A DNA stretch of 28,059 nucleotides from an uncultured Collinsella sp. (lineage in GTDB: Bacteria > Actinomycetota > Coriobacteriia > Coriobacteriales > Coriobacteriaceae). Made by a program: the position numbers and the translations under genes. Of the stretch, positions 6,544 to 13,716 are shown piece by piece (within the stretch, counting starts at the first letter, position 1; each line of letters opens with the position of its first letter). Where the stretch lies: NCBI GenBank assembly GCA_902491895.1, contig CABUJH010000022.1, forward strand, positions 1 to 28,059, given 5' to 3'. A model generated the notes under the pieces. That model was not told where the DNA came from. It made no database searches and saw nothing but the letters and a program-made list of their open reading frames with translations.

Positions 6544-6852
6544 ATGGCACTCCCTCAGCTTACCGACGAGCAGCGCAAGCAAGCTCTTGAGAAGGCTGCC
6601 GCCGCACGTCACGCCCGCGCTGAGCTTCGCGAGCAGATCAAGAAGGGCGAGAAGTCCCTCGAGTCCGTGCTCAACTCCGATGACCCCATCGCTTCCCGCA
6701 TGAAGGTTTCCACCCTCATCGAGTCTCTCCCCGGTTATGGCAAGGCCAAGGCCGCCAAGATCATGGAGGAGCTCGGCATCTCCGCTACCCGTCGCGTCCA
6801 GGGCCTCGGCGTCCGCCAGCGCGAGCAGCTCCTCGAGCAGCTGACCAAATAA
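6544..6852 (+). CDS. mihF: Actinobacterial integration host factor (mIHF)
   Basis: This is a small basic nucleoid protein that binds and bends DNA. It is unrelated in sequence to the E. coli IHF subunits and is typical of Actinobacteria. The 102 residues begin with MALPQLTDEQRKQALEKA, then a charged helical segment. A helix-two-turn-helix region follows: TLIESLPGYGKAKAAKIM, then the family's GLGVRQREQLLEQL end. ATG 6544 is chosen because TTTGGAGG lies 5 nt upstream; a start at 6532 would overlap that site. It directly abuts gmk, the same order as in Mycobacterium and other actinobacteria. Confidence 0.93.
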   Translation: MALPQLTDEQRKQALEKAAAARHARAELREQIKKGEKSLESVLNSDDPIASRMKVSTLIESLPGYGKAKAAKIMEELGISATRRVQGLGVRQREQLLEQLTK

Positions 6853-7422
6853 GTGAGCGCTCAGGATTCAAAGCTCTTTGTGATTTCTGGACCGTCAGGT
6901 GCAGGCAAGGGCACGCTCGTCACTCGTGTGCGCGAGCGTCGCTCGAACCTGGGCCTGACGGTTTCGGCTACCACGCGAGCACCACGCAAAGGTGAGGTCG
7001 ACGGCGTCAACTACTTTTTCCTGACGCGCGAGGAGTTCGACCGCCGCGTGGCAAACGGTGAGTTTGTTGAGTGGGCCGAGGTCCACGGTAACTGCTACGG
7101 CACCTTGGTGAGCGAGGTCACATCCAAGCTCGCCTCTGGCTCGTCTCTGATCTTGGAGATCGATGTCCAGGGAGCCCTGCAGGTCAAGGAGCGTTTCCCC
7201 GAGGCCGTGTTGATCTTTATCAAGCCGCCTTCGCTCGAGGTGCTCCGCGAGCGTCTGATCGGTCGCGGTACCGAGACGCCCGAGACGATCGAGCTGCGTA
7301 TGGCAAACGCCGCCGATGAACTTGCCCTTGCCGACCGCTACGACGACGTCGTGGTGAATGACGATCTCGACCGCGCGACCGATGAGCTCGTTCGCGTTCT
7401 CGATATGCATGAAAGGATCTGA
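6853..7422 (+). CDS. gmk: Guanylate kinase
   Basis: Gmk phosphorylates GMP and dGMP to the diphosphates with ATP, feeding the GTP and (p)ppGpp pools. The 189-residue protein has the P-loop GPSGAGKGT (residues 13-21) and the GMP-binding stretch around TTRAPRKGEVDGVNYFF. The GTG start immediately follows the mihF stop with no gap and no clear Shine-Dalgarno, so translation is probably coupled to mihF. rpoZ begins 5 bp after its stop. Confidence 0.96.
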   Translation: MSAQDSKLFVISGPSGAGKGTLVTRVRERRSNLGLTVSATTRAPRKGEVDGVNYFFLTREEFDRRVANGEFVEWAEVHGNCYGTLVSEVTSKLASGSSLILEIDVQGALQVKERFPEAVLIFIKPPSLEVLRERLIGRGTETPETIELRMANAADELALADRYDDVVVNDDLDRATDELVRVLDMHERI

Positions 7423-7427
7423 GGTCC

Positions 7428-7709
7428 GTGTCCGTTGTAAAGCCTTGCATTGACGATCTTCTGGAGAAGACCGATCACAACCGCTTCCTGCTCGCCTCGC
7501 TTGCCTCCAAGCGCGCCTGCGACATTAACAGCATGCTGCGTGGTCAGCACAACCGCGTGCTCGCCGTCCAGGATGTCGATGACATCACCATTGCGCTTTC
7601 CGGCGCCGATACCATCTCGATGGCTATGGACGAGATTGTCGACGGCGACATCTCCTACGACGAGGCCCGTTACGAGAAGGCGCTCGGTCACAAGGTTGCT
7701 GAAGCCTAA
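7428..7709 (+). CDS. rpoZ: RNA polymerase omega subunit
   Basis: Omega helps fold and hold the beta' subunit of RNA polymerase. The 93-residue protein shows the conserved core: two helices containing NRFLLASLASKRACDIN, and a C-terminal part with YDEARYEKAL. The GTG start is preceded by GAGG within the gmk stop region. The mihF-gmk-rpoZ block is a conserved actinobacterial unit. thiI starts on the base after the stop. Confidence 0.92.
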   Translation: MSVVKPCIDDLLEKTDHNRFLLASLASKRACDINSMLRGQHNRVLAVQDVDDITIALSGADTISMAMDEIVDGDISYDEARYEKALGHKVAEA

Positions 7710-8954
7710 ATGGCAGCTCGCGTCTGCCTGGTCCACTATCACGAGGTTGGACTGAAGGGCAAGAACCGCGCACATTTTGAGCATATCCTCATGGATAACA
7801 TCAAGGCGGCCTTGGCCGCCTTTTCCGTGAATGCCGTGTCTCGAATTTCCGGTTATATCCTCGTGACCTTTAACGAGCATCAGGCCGACGATGCGGCGCG
7901 CGTTATCCGCACCGTCCCCGGTGTTGCCCGTGTGTCCCTGGCGTACCACACCAACCGCGACCCGCAGGAGTACTGCGCCGCCGCCGTGAAGGCGCTGCGC
8001 GAGTTTGGTTTCTTCGATTCGTTTAAGGTGCACGCCAAGCGCTCTAACACCGACTACGAGCTCACCTCGATTGATATCAATCGACAGGTTGGCGAGGTAC
8101 TGTGCGAGGCGTTTCCCGATAAAAAGGTCCAGATGCACGATCCCGACGCGATGGTGCACGTGCTGGTGGTCCAGGGTAGCGTCTATGTGTATGCGCGCTC
8201 TGAGCGCGGCGTGGGTGGTCTTCCGGTGGGGTCTGCCGGCAAGGTTGTGACGCTGCTTTCCTCGGGTATCGATTCGCCGGTGGCGACCTGGATGCTCGCG
8301 CGTCGCGGCGCGGTGTGCGTGCCGGTACATTTCTCCGGTCGTCCTCAGACGCCTGATACGAGCGAATATTTGGTGCAGGACATCATCCGTGCGCTTGAGC
8401 CGGGTGTCCAGATCGGCCGCCTGTACGTGGTGCCGTTTGGCGATTGTCAGCGTGAGATCTCGGTGACCTGCCCCAGCAACCTGCGGGTGATCATGTATCG
8501 CCGCATTATGTATTCGGTTGCTGAGCGCATTGCGCATATCGAGGGCGCCAAGGCTATCGTGACCGGCGAATCGCTCGGTCAGGTTGCATCCCAGACGCTC
8601 GAGAACATTATGGCCGTCAACGAGGCCGTCAAGATCCCCGTGTTCCGCCCGCTGATCGGTTCGGACAAGCAGGAGATCATTGCACGCGCTGAGGAGATCG
8701 GTACGTTCGGTATCTCGACCGAGGCTGCTCCCGACTGCTGCACGCTGTTTATGCCGCGTCGTCCCGAGACACACGCCAAACTCGATGCCGTGCACGAGGC
8801 CTGGGAGCTGTTCGACCACGAGGAGATGATTGAACGTTTGCTCAAACAGACTGAGTACATCGACTTTGAGAGCAACACGTATAAGGCCCCTAAGACCTTA
8901 AAACGCAAGCATTCTGAGCTCGCTCCACGTGAGATTTACCAAGATTACGAATAA
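7710..8954 (+). CDS. thiI: tRNA 4-thiouridine synthase ThiI, form without rhodanese domain
   Basis: ThiI adenylates and thiolates U8 of tRNA; in some organisms it also supplies sulfur for the thiazole of thiamine. The 414-residue protein has an N-terminal ferredoxin-like region, a THUMP domain (about 60-165), and an ATP-pyrophosphatase domain with SSGIDSP (184-190) and the typical ALVTGESLGQVASQT-like stretch near 285. It ends without the C-terminal rhodanese domain seen in E. coli, as is usual in Gram-positives, so sulfur must come from a partner desulfurase. It abuts rpoZ and is followed by a strong terminator. Confidence 0.92.
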   Translation: MAARVCLVHYHEVGLKGKNRAHFEHILMDNIKAALAAFSVNAVSRISGYILVTFNEHQADDAARVIRTVPGVARVSLAYHTNRDPQEYCAAAVKALREFGFFDSFKVHAKRSNTDYELTSIDINRQVGEVLCEAFPDKKVQMHDPDAMVHVLVVQGSVYVYARSERGVGGLPVGSAGKVVTLLSSGIDSPVATWMLARRGAVCVPVHFSGRPQTPDTSEYLVQDIIRALEPGVQIGRLYVVPFGDCQREISVTCPSNLRVIMYRRIMYSVAERIAHIEGAKAIVTGESLGQVASQTLENIMAVNEAVKIPVFRPLIGSDKQEIIARAEEIGTFGISTEAAPDCCTLFMPRRPETHAKLDAVHEAWELFDHEEMIERLLKQTEYIDFESNTYKAPKTLKRKHSELAPREIYQDYE

Positions 8955-8964
8955 TGTTGTGTAT

Positions 8965-8998
8965 AGACCGGCGGTGTTTTTGCATCGTCGGTCTTTTT
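8965..8998 (+). terminator. Rho-independent terminator after thiI
   Basis: A 12-bp stem with two G-U pairs (8965-8976 with 8983-8994, AGACCG...CGGTCT) closes a 6-nt loop. It runs into five T at 8994-8998. It ends the mihF-gmk-rpoZ-thiI unit. Confidence 0.9.
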
Positions 8999-9168
8999 CT
9001 ATCTGGGCATTAGGCGATAAACGGTTCATTTGTCGACGTGTGCTTGAATAAATGGATATTTTCTCGCAAGGTTTTGGTCAGCTTTTGGTTTGACCGCGAT
9101 AACCGGTGTGGACGTGCGGAGGCTGCGGCGCTCGTTTCCTGACACGATGGTGTTGGGAGGTGTTTGCT

Positions 9169-9879
9169 ATGGCGCAGCGCGAGCAACACGAACGGGTTAA
9201 ACGGATGGACCGCTGGGCAGAAAAGCTGCTCGGCCATAAGGCGATGGTCGTGGCGATCCTGGTTGTCATTGCCGCCGCGAGCGGCTTGGCGATGGCAGGT
9301 TTTGGTGGTCACTCCAGCGACGTATCGTTTGAGCGTAGTGATGAGGCGAGCGCCTCGGATGTGCGCGGGGCCGGGGATGCCTCTCCTGACGATGCCGATG
9401 AGCCGTCTGCCAAGAGCTCCTCTGCTGCCGAGGTGTACGTCGATGTTGATGGCGCCGTTGCGAAGCCTGGCGTGTACCGGCTTAAAGATGGAGCACGGGT
9501 GTCCCAGGCGATTGATGCCGCCGGAGGGCTTACGGCCGAGGCGGATGTGACGGGTCTTAACCGTGCGTCCAAGATCACCGATGGTCAAAAGATCTATGTG
9601 CCGACGGTAGGGGAGCAACAAACGGCTGCGGCCGTCGGCGGCGCCGAAAGCAGTGCTTCCACGACCCCTGGTACAGGGTCTTCGTCGGGACTTGTGAATA
9701 TCAATACGGCAAGTGCGGCGGAGCTGCAGACGCTTTCGGGCATCGGGCCTTCTATGGCCCAGTCAATTATCGACGAACGGACGCAAAACGGGGCCTTTGC
9801 CTCGGTCGATGACCTTATGCGCGTATCGGGGATCGGTGAGAAGAAACTCGCCAAAATTAAAGATTGCATCTGCGTATGA
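9169..9879 (+). CDS. comEA: Competence protein ComEA, membrane-bound DNA receptor
   Basis: ComEA binds double-stranded DNA outside the membrane and hands it to the ComEC channel. The 236-residue protein has a short cytoplasmic basic N-terminus and one membrane segment (about 25-45). A Ser/Asp/Ala-rich linker leads to an SLBB domain (88-146), and a second linker to tandem helix-hairpin-helix motifs (175-236, with GIGPSMAQSII and SGIGEKKLAKI). ATG 9169 has GGGAGGTG 6 nt upstream, so a longer start at 9106 is rejected. Its stop overlaps comEC in an ATGA. The 170-bp region upstream has only a weak promoter candidate (TTGGTC 9074, GATAAC 9098). Confidence 0.92.
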   Translation: MAQREQHERVKRMDRWAEKLLGHKAMVVAILVVIAAASGLAMAGFGGHSSDVSFERSDEASASDVRGAGDASPDDADEPSAKSSSAAEVYVDVDGAVAKPGVYRLKDGARVSQAIDAAGGLTAEADVTGLNRASKITDGQKIYVPTVGEQQTAAAVGGAESSASTTPGTGSSSGLVNINTASAAELQTLSGIGPSMAQSIIDERTQNGAFASVDDLMRVSGIGEKKLAKIKDCICV

Positions 9880-12179
9880 GTGCGACCGAGCGCGAGCATG
9901 TGATGCCACCGCGCCCATTGATGCCGTGGACGATAGCCCTTTGTGCCGGCTTGTGTGCGAGCTGTGGGTTAGTGCTTAACATGGCGGCCGATGCGCTGCT
10001 GGGAGAGCGGGCGGCGCCCGTCACATTGCTTATGGCCATTCCCGTTGCGGCAGCAGGGTGCATCGTATTGGCTCGGTCCTGCATGCGCCTTGTGCGGTGG
10101 AGGCGATGGCTGTATGCCGCGGCCCTCGGCCTCGTGGCGGGAGCGGTAGTGTCCGCGGGTTGGGCGATAGGGGCGCTGCGCGCTTCGAGGGCGTTGGATA
10201 ATCGGGCTGCGAGCAGTCTCGAGTTTGTTGTGTGTGGCGACCCGTCCATCAATGACGGTGCGTACTCCTATACCTGTGATGCGTATGCGGGCGAAAAGCG
10301 TTTGGGTCAGGTACGGCTGTCGTGTGATCGTGAGCTTGGCGCCGGTTCGCATGTACGTGCTATCGGTCGAATTTCGCGCTTTGAGAATGATGCGTATGGG
10401 CGCTCACGCGTGCTTCGGGGCGAGCTTCGAAAGGCTAAAGTCGTCCGGTTGGTATCGATCGACGAGGGCCCTCCAGGCCCGTTGTCTTGGCTTCGAAACG
10501 AGCTCCTTGCCGTTATCGCGCCCGCGACCGACCCAGCGCGCTCGCTCATCGCCGGCGTTGTCTGTGGGCGCTCGTCCGAGCTGCGCGCCCAGCCTGCGGG
10601 CGAATGGTTTTCGGTAACGGGCACCGCACATCTCATCGCCGTTTCGGGCAGTCATCTTGCCATCGTGGGGTTTGTGATTGAGAGTGCCCTGCAAAAGACG
10701 CGTCTCTCTCGTGGGCTTCAGCGGGGGCTGTTGGTGCTGGCCCTCGCTGCCTATGCCGTTTTTACTGGCGCTTCGCCCTCGGCCGTGCGCGCGTGCTCTA
10801 TGGTGGCGGCGTCGCTTGTCGCCAACGGCGCCGGGCGTCGTCGGCATGGCCTCTCGGCTCTATTTTTGACCATGGTAATCTTTGTGTTGCTCCGGCCGAC
10901 AGTACTGTTCGAGATGGGTTTTCAGCTATCGTGCGCCAGTGTCTTTGCCATCCTTTGTTTTTGCCCCTACGCTACCTACGCCTTGGGCGAGCTGAGTGTG
11001 CCACCGGGCCTCGCCAGTATTTTGTCCGTCACGCTGTGCTCGCAGCTGGCGACACTTCCCGTAACCATTCCCGCATTTGGGACGTTTTCACTCATTGCCC
11101 CGCTTGCAAATGCCGTGATCGGTCCGGTGATAAGCATGCTGCTCGCTGTATCGGTTGTGTTGGTGCCCTGCTCGCTTGTGCCGCTGCTGCGTCACGGGGC
11201 GCTCGTGGTGCCCATGATTGTCGCTCGCTGCGCTCTGTTCTTTGAACAGCTCTTTGCCGCCGTTCCGGGCGCATCCGTTAGCGTGCCGCCCGATACGCTC
11301 TTGGTATACGTGGTGCCGTTTGCGCTGGCGGTCCTCTTGGTCTGGTGGCCACGCCCCCGCGTGCGGCCCATGGCAGTGGGGCTGCTGTGTTTGATGCTTG
11401 CTGCGGGGGTTCCGTATGTCTATTGGGATCGATGTGTGCCGCCTTCGGTAACGGTCCTCGATGTTGGTCAGGCCGATGCGATTCTGGTTCGCCAAGGCAG
11501 CGCTGTGGCGCTCGTCGACTGTGGGCTCGATGACCGCGTGGTGTCGGCGTTGGTTCGCAACAATGTCCACCATATCGACGCCGTCTTCGTGACGCATTGG
11601 GATGAAGACCATTGGGGTGGTCTTCCCGATGTGCTCGATCAGTTTTCGGTTGGATCCATTGCGGTTGCAGCGGATGCGCTGGACGGCGCGCCTTCTGAGG
11701 TCCTAAATCGCCCCGGCGTAACGTATCGGCAGGTGGCCCGCGGAGACACGGTCCATATCGGCGCATTTCGGGCTCGTGTGATGTGGCCGTTTGACACAGT
11801 GGATGGCGAGGGCAATGAGGACTCGCTTGTCTTGCTGCTCTCCTATGCTCGGGAAGGCAAGAGCCTGCGTATGCTCCTCACTGGTGATGCCGAACTCGAT
11901 CAGGAGCGCGAGTTTGTACAGGAGGTGGGCGATATCGATGTGCTTAAGCTGGGACATCACGGCTCAAAAGTTTCCGTCGACACAGAGCTGCTGGAAACGC
12001 TTAAGCCCGAGCTCTCTATCGCGAGTGCGGGCGAGGGCAACCGCTACGGCCATCCATCCGATGCCTGTATCGATGCCGTTCGCGATGCGGGCGGCGCGTT
12101 CGCATGCACTATCGAACAAGGAGACATTACCGTCTCGCCGACCGCAACCGGTTTTGCCATGCGATGTCAGCGACCGTGA
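9876..12179 (+). CDS. comEC: Competence protein ComEC/Rec2, DNA uptake channel
   Basis: ComEC is the inner-membrane channel that passes single-stranded DNA into the cell during transformation. The 767-residue protein has N-terminal membrane helices (about 16-105) and an OB-like extracytoplasmic region (110-200). A multi-helix competence domain (about 220-500, with HLIAVSGSHLAIVG near its start) follows. A C-terminal metallo-beta-lactamase-like domain carries LDVGQADAIL, THWDEDHWGG, LLTGDAE and LKLGHHGSK; those His and Asp residues support a metal-dependent nuclease role. ATG 9876 is chosen for its ATGA overlap with comEA. All three parts of the family are present and the gene looks intact. 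Confidence 0.94.
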   Translation: MSATEREHVMPPRPLMPWTIALCAGLCASCGLVLNMAADALLGERAAPVTLLMAIPVAAAGCIVLARSCMRLVRWRRWLYAAALGLVAGAVVSAGWAIGALRASRALDNRAASSLEFVVCGDPSINDGAYSYTCDAYAGEKRLGQVRLSCDRELGAGSHVRAIGRISRFENDAYGRSRVLRGELRKAKVVRLVSIDEGPPGPLSWLRNELLAVIAPATDPARSLIAGVVCGRSSELRAQPAGEWFSVTGTAHLIAVSGSHLAIVGFVIESALQKTRLSRGLQRGLLVLALAAYAVFTGASPSAVRACSMVAASLVANGAGRRRHGLSALFLTMVIFVLLRPTVLFEMGFQLSCASVFAILCFCPYATYALGELSVPPGLASILSVTLCSQLATLPVTIPAFGTFSLIAPLANAVIGPVISMLLAVSVVLVPCSLVPLLRHGALVVPMIVARCALFFEQLFAAVPGASVSVPPDTLLVYVVPFALAVLLVWWPRPRVRPMAVGLLCLMLAAGVPYVYWDRCVPPSVTVLDVGQADAILVRQGSAVALVDCGLDDRVVSALVRNNVHHIDAVFVTHWDEDHWGGLPDVLDQFSVGSIAVAADALDGAPSEVLNRPGVTYRQVARGDTVHIGAFRARVMWPFDTVDGEGNEDSLVLLLSYAREGKSLRMLLTGDAELDQEREFVQEVGDIDVLKLGHHGSKVSVDTELLETLKPELSIASAGEGNRYGHPSDACIDAVRDAGGAFACTIEQGDITVSPTATGFAMRCQRP

Positions 12180-12187
12180 TGCTGCCG

Positions 12188-12217
12188 TTGGCGCGGGACC
12201 AACCCGTGGGCTAGAAT
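12188..12217 (+). promoter_or_regulatory. Candidate holA promoter
   Basis: TTGGCG (12188-12193) and TAGAAT (12212-12217) are separated by 18 bp. They would start a transcript about 35 bp upstream of holA, in the short gap after comEC. Confidence 0.5.
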
Positions 12218-12257
12218 GGCACGGTACGAACACGAGATCCTGCGGGAGGGGAGCGCA

Positions 12258-13220
12258 ATGTCCGAAACCGGTCTGCTGCCGGCATATCTGATCGTCGGTA
12301 CCGATGGGGTCAAGCGCGACCACGCCGTCTCGCGTATGAAAGCTCGCTTGGAAAAGTCGGGTATGGTTGAGTTCAACCTCGATGAACGTGACATGACGAA
12401 AGATCCCGATATTGAGTCGATCATCGGCTCGCTCAATACCTTTCCCATGGGCAGCGAGTTTCGCCTGGTGATCCTCGACGGCTGCTCCAAGCTTGCCAAG
12501 GCGGTCTCGGAACCGCTTGTCGAGTACCTCGCAAGTCCCAGCCCCACGACGGTCTGTCTCATTATTGCCGACTCACTTGCCAAGAATACGCGCCTGTATA
12601 AGGCAATCGCCAAGATCGACAAGAAGGCTATCGTCGATTGTTCGGGTACCAAGCGCTGGGAACTGCCGCGCCGCGTTCAGCAGATGGCGACGCAGCGCGG
12701 TAAGTCCATCTCGACAGCTGCTGCCGAGGAGCTCGTCTCGCGCTCGGGCGAGAACACCCGCATGCTCGATAACGACTTGGCCAAGCTTGCCCAGATGGTC
12801 GAGGCGCCGCAAATTGAGCTTGCCGATGTGGAGCGCTGGATCGTGCGCACGGCCGAAGTTCAGCCCTGGGACTTTCTCAACGCAGTGTCGGCCCGCGATA
12901 TGCGCCGCTCGCTTGAGCTCTTTGGGCTGCTGCCCGCCAAGAGCTATGTGTGGACCTACACGCTGCTATGCGGTCGCATCCGCGAGTTGATCGTCGCCAA
13001 GGCGCTCGACTCTCGTGGGCAGGGCCGCGAGCTTGCCGCGACGCTCAAGCTCCAGTCTTGGCAGGTCAAAAATCACCTGACCTGGGCACGCCGCTTTTCG
13101 ATGGCGGAGCTTGTCGCTGCGCTCGAGGGCGCGGTCGATGTGGAGCTCGCACTGAAGGGTTCTGCCGATTCGGAGACCGTGCTTTTGCTCTGGATTACGA
13201 ACATCTTGAGAAAATCGTGA
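12258..13220 (+). CDS. holA: DNA polymerase III subunit delta
   Basis: HolA is the wrench of the clamp loader that opens the beta ring. The 320-residue protein has the delta fold: an N-terminal Rossmann-like part (AYLIVGTDGVKRDHAV at residues 9-24), the conserved LNTFPMGSEFRLVIL-like stretch near 60-75, and a C-terminal helical collar. No Walker A is present, as usual for delta. ATG 12258 has GGGAGGGGAG upstream, so a start at 12216 is rejected. The order comEC-holA-rpsT is common in Gram-positives. Confidence 0.92.
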   Translation: MSETGLLPAYLIVGTDGVKRDHAVSRMKARLEKSGMVEFNLDERDMTKDPDIESIIGSLNTFPMGSEFRLVILDGCSKLAKAVSEPLVEYLASPSPTTVCLIIADSLAKNTRLYKAIAKIDKKAIVDCSGTKRWELPRRVQQMATQRGKSISTAAAEELVSRSGENTRMLDNDLAKLAQMVEAPQIELADVERWIVRTAEVQPWDFLNAVSARDMRRSLELFGLLPAKSYVWTYTLLCGRIRELIVAKALDSRGQGRELAATLKLQSWQVKNHLTWARRFSMAELVAALEGAVDVELALKGSADSETVLLLWITNILRKS

Positions 13221-13269
13221 TGATACCTGCCTATTTGACAAATTCGTTCTATCCCTTTGAGGGGGAGCG

Positions 13270-13278
13270 TGCTATAGT
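13270..13278 (+). promoter_or_regulatory. Extended -10 promoter of rpsT
   Basis: TGCTATAGT gives a start near 13285 and a leader of about 70 bases before rpsT. The same nine bases form the rpmB promoter. A TTGACA at 13235-13240 is 32 bp away and cannot pair with it. Confidence 0.6.
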
Positions 13279-13353
13279 AGGCGCTTGCATGACCTCACCG
13301 TGTCTCAGAGGTGTCATACATTTTTTGCAAGGAACTCGAAAGGAACTCCAGAA

Positions 13354-13620
13354 GTGGCAAACATCAAGTCTCAGAAGAAGCGTATCCGCACCAATGAGGC
13401 AGCTCGCATGCGTAACAAGGCTGTCAAGTCCGAGCTCAAGACGCTGACCAAGCACGTTCAGTCCGCCGTCGCCGAGGGCGACGCCGAGAAGGCCCAGGCT
13501 GCCCTCAAGACCGTCACCAAGCGTCTCGACATGGCTGCCGCCAAGCATGTTATCCACAAGAACCAGGCTTCCAACCGTAAGTCCGGTCTTGCCAAGCTCG
13601 TGAACAGCATCAACGCCTAA
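13354..13620 (+). CDS. rpsT: 30S ribosomal protein S20
   Basis: S20 is a helical small-subunit protein that binds 16S rRNA early in assembly. The 88-residue, strongly basic protein starts MANIKSQKKRIRTNE, which is the family N-terminus, and ends with SNRKSGLAKLVNSINA. The start is GTG 13354; GAAAGGA lies upstream at a slightly long spacing. A non-AUG start for S20 is known in other bacteria (UUG in E. coli) and is linked there to autoregulation, so the GTG is worth noting. It is a single-gene unit with its own promoter and terminator. Confidence 0.95.
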   Translation: MANIKSQKKRIRTNEAARMRNKAVKSELKTLTKHVQSAVAEGDAEKAQAALKTVTKRLDMAAAKHVIHKNQASNRKSGLAKLVNSINA

Positions 13621-13654
13621 GTTGTAAATTTCACACCACACAGATTACGCGCAT

Positions 13655-13691
13655 AAATGGAGCCTGTTTTATGGAACAGGCTCCATTTTTT
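13655..13691 (+). terminator. Rho-independent terminator after rpsT
   Basis: A perfect 14-bp stem (13655-13668 with 13675-13688, AATGGAGCC/GGCTCCATT) closes a 6-nt loop and runs into six T (13686-13691). Because of its A-run on the left it could also act on the opposite strand. Confidence 0.93.
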
Positions 13692-13695
13692 GTAC

Positions 13696-13709
13696 CGCTC
13701 GGGTAAGAT
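13696..13709 (+). promoter_or_regulatory. lepA promoter, possibly giving a leaderless mRNA
   Basis: TAAGAT (13704-13709) is exactly 7 bp before the lepA ATG and fits TAnnnT, so transcription would begin at or next to the start codon. No Shine-Dalgarno is visible. The preceding CGCTCGGG joins it in a 10-base motif that is repeated before the first dnaJ (17814-17823). Confidence 0.5.
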
Positions 13710-13716
13710 AGTCCGC

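Noticed and set aside
13235..13240. Consensus TTGACA as the -35 of the rpsT promoter
   Set aside because: The TATAGT -10 is 32 bp away, and no other -10 lies at a workable distance.
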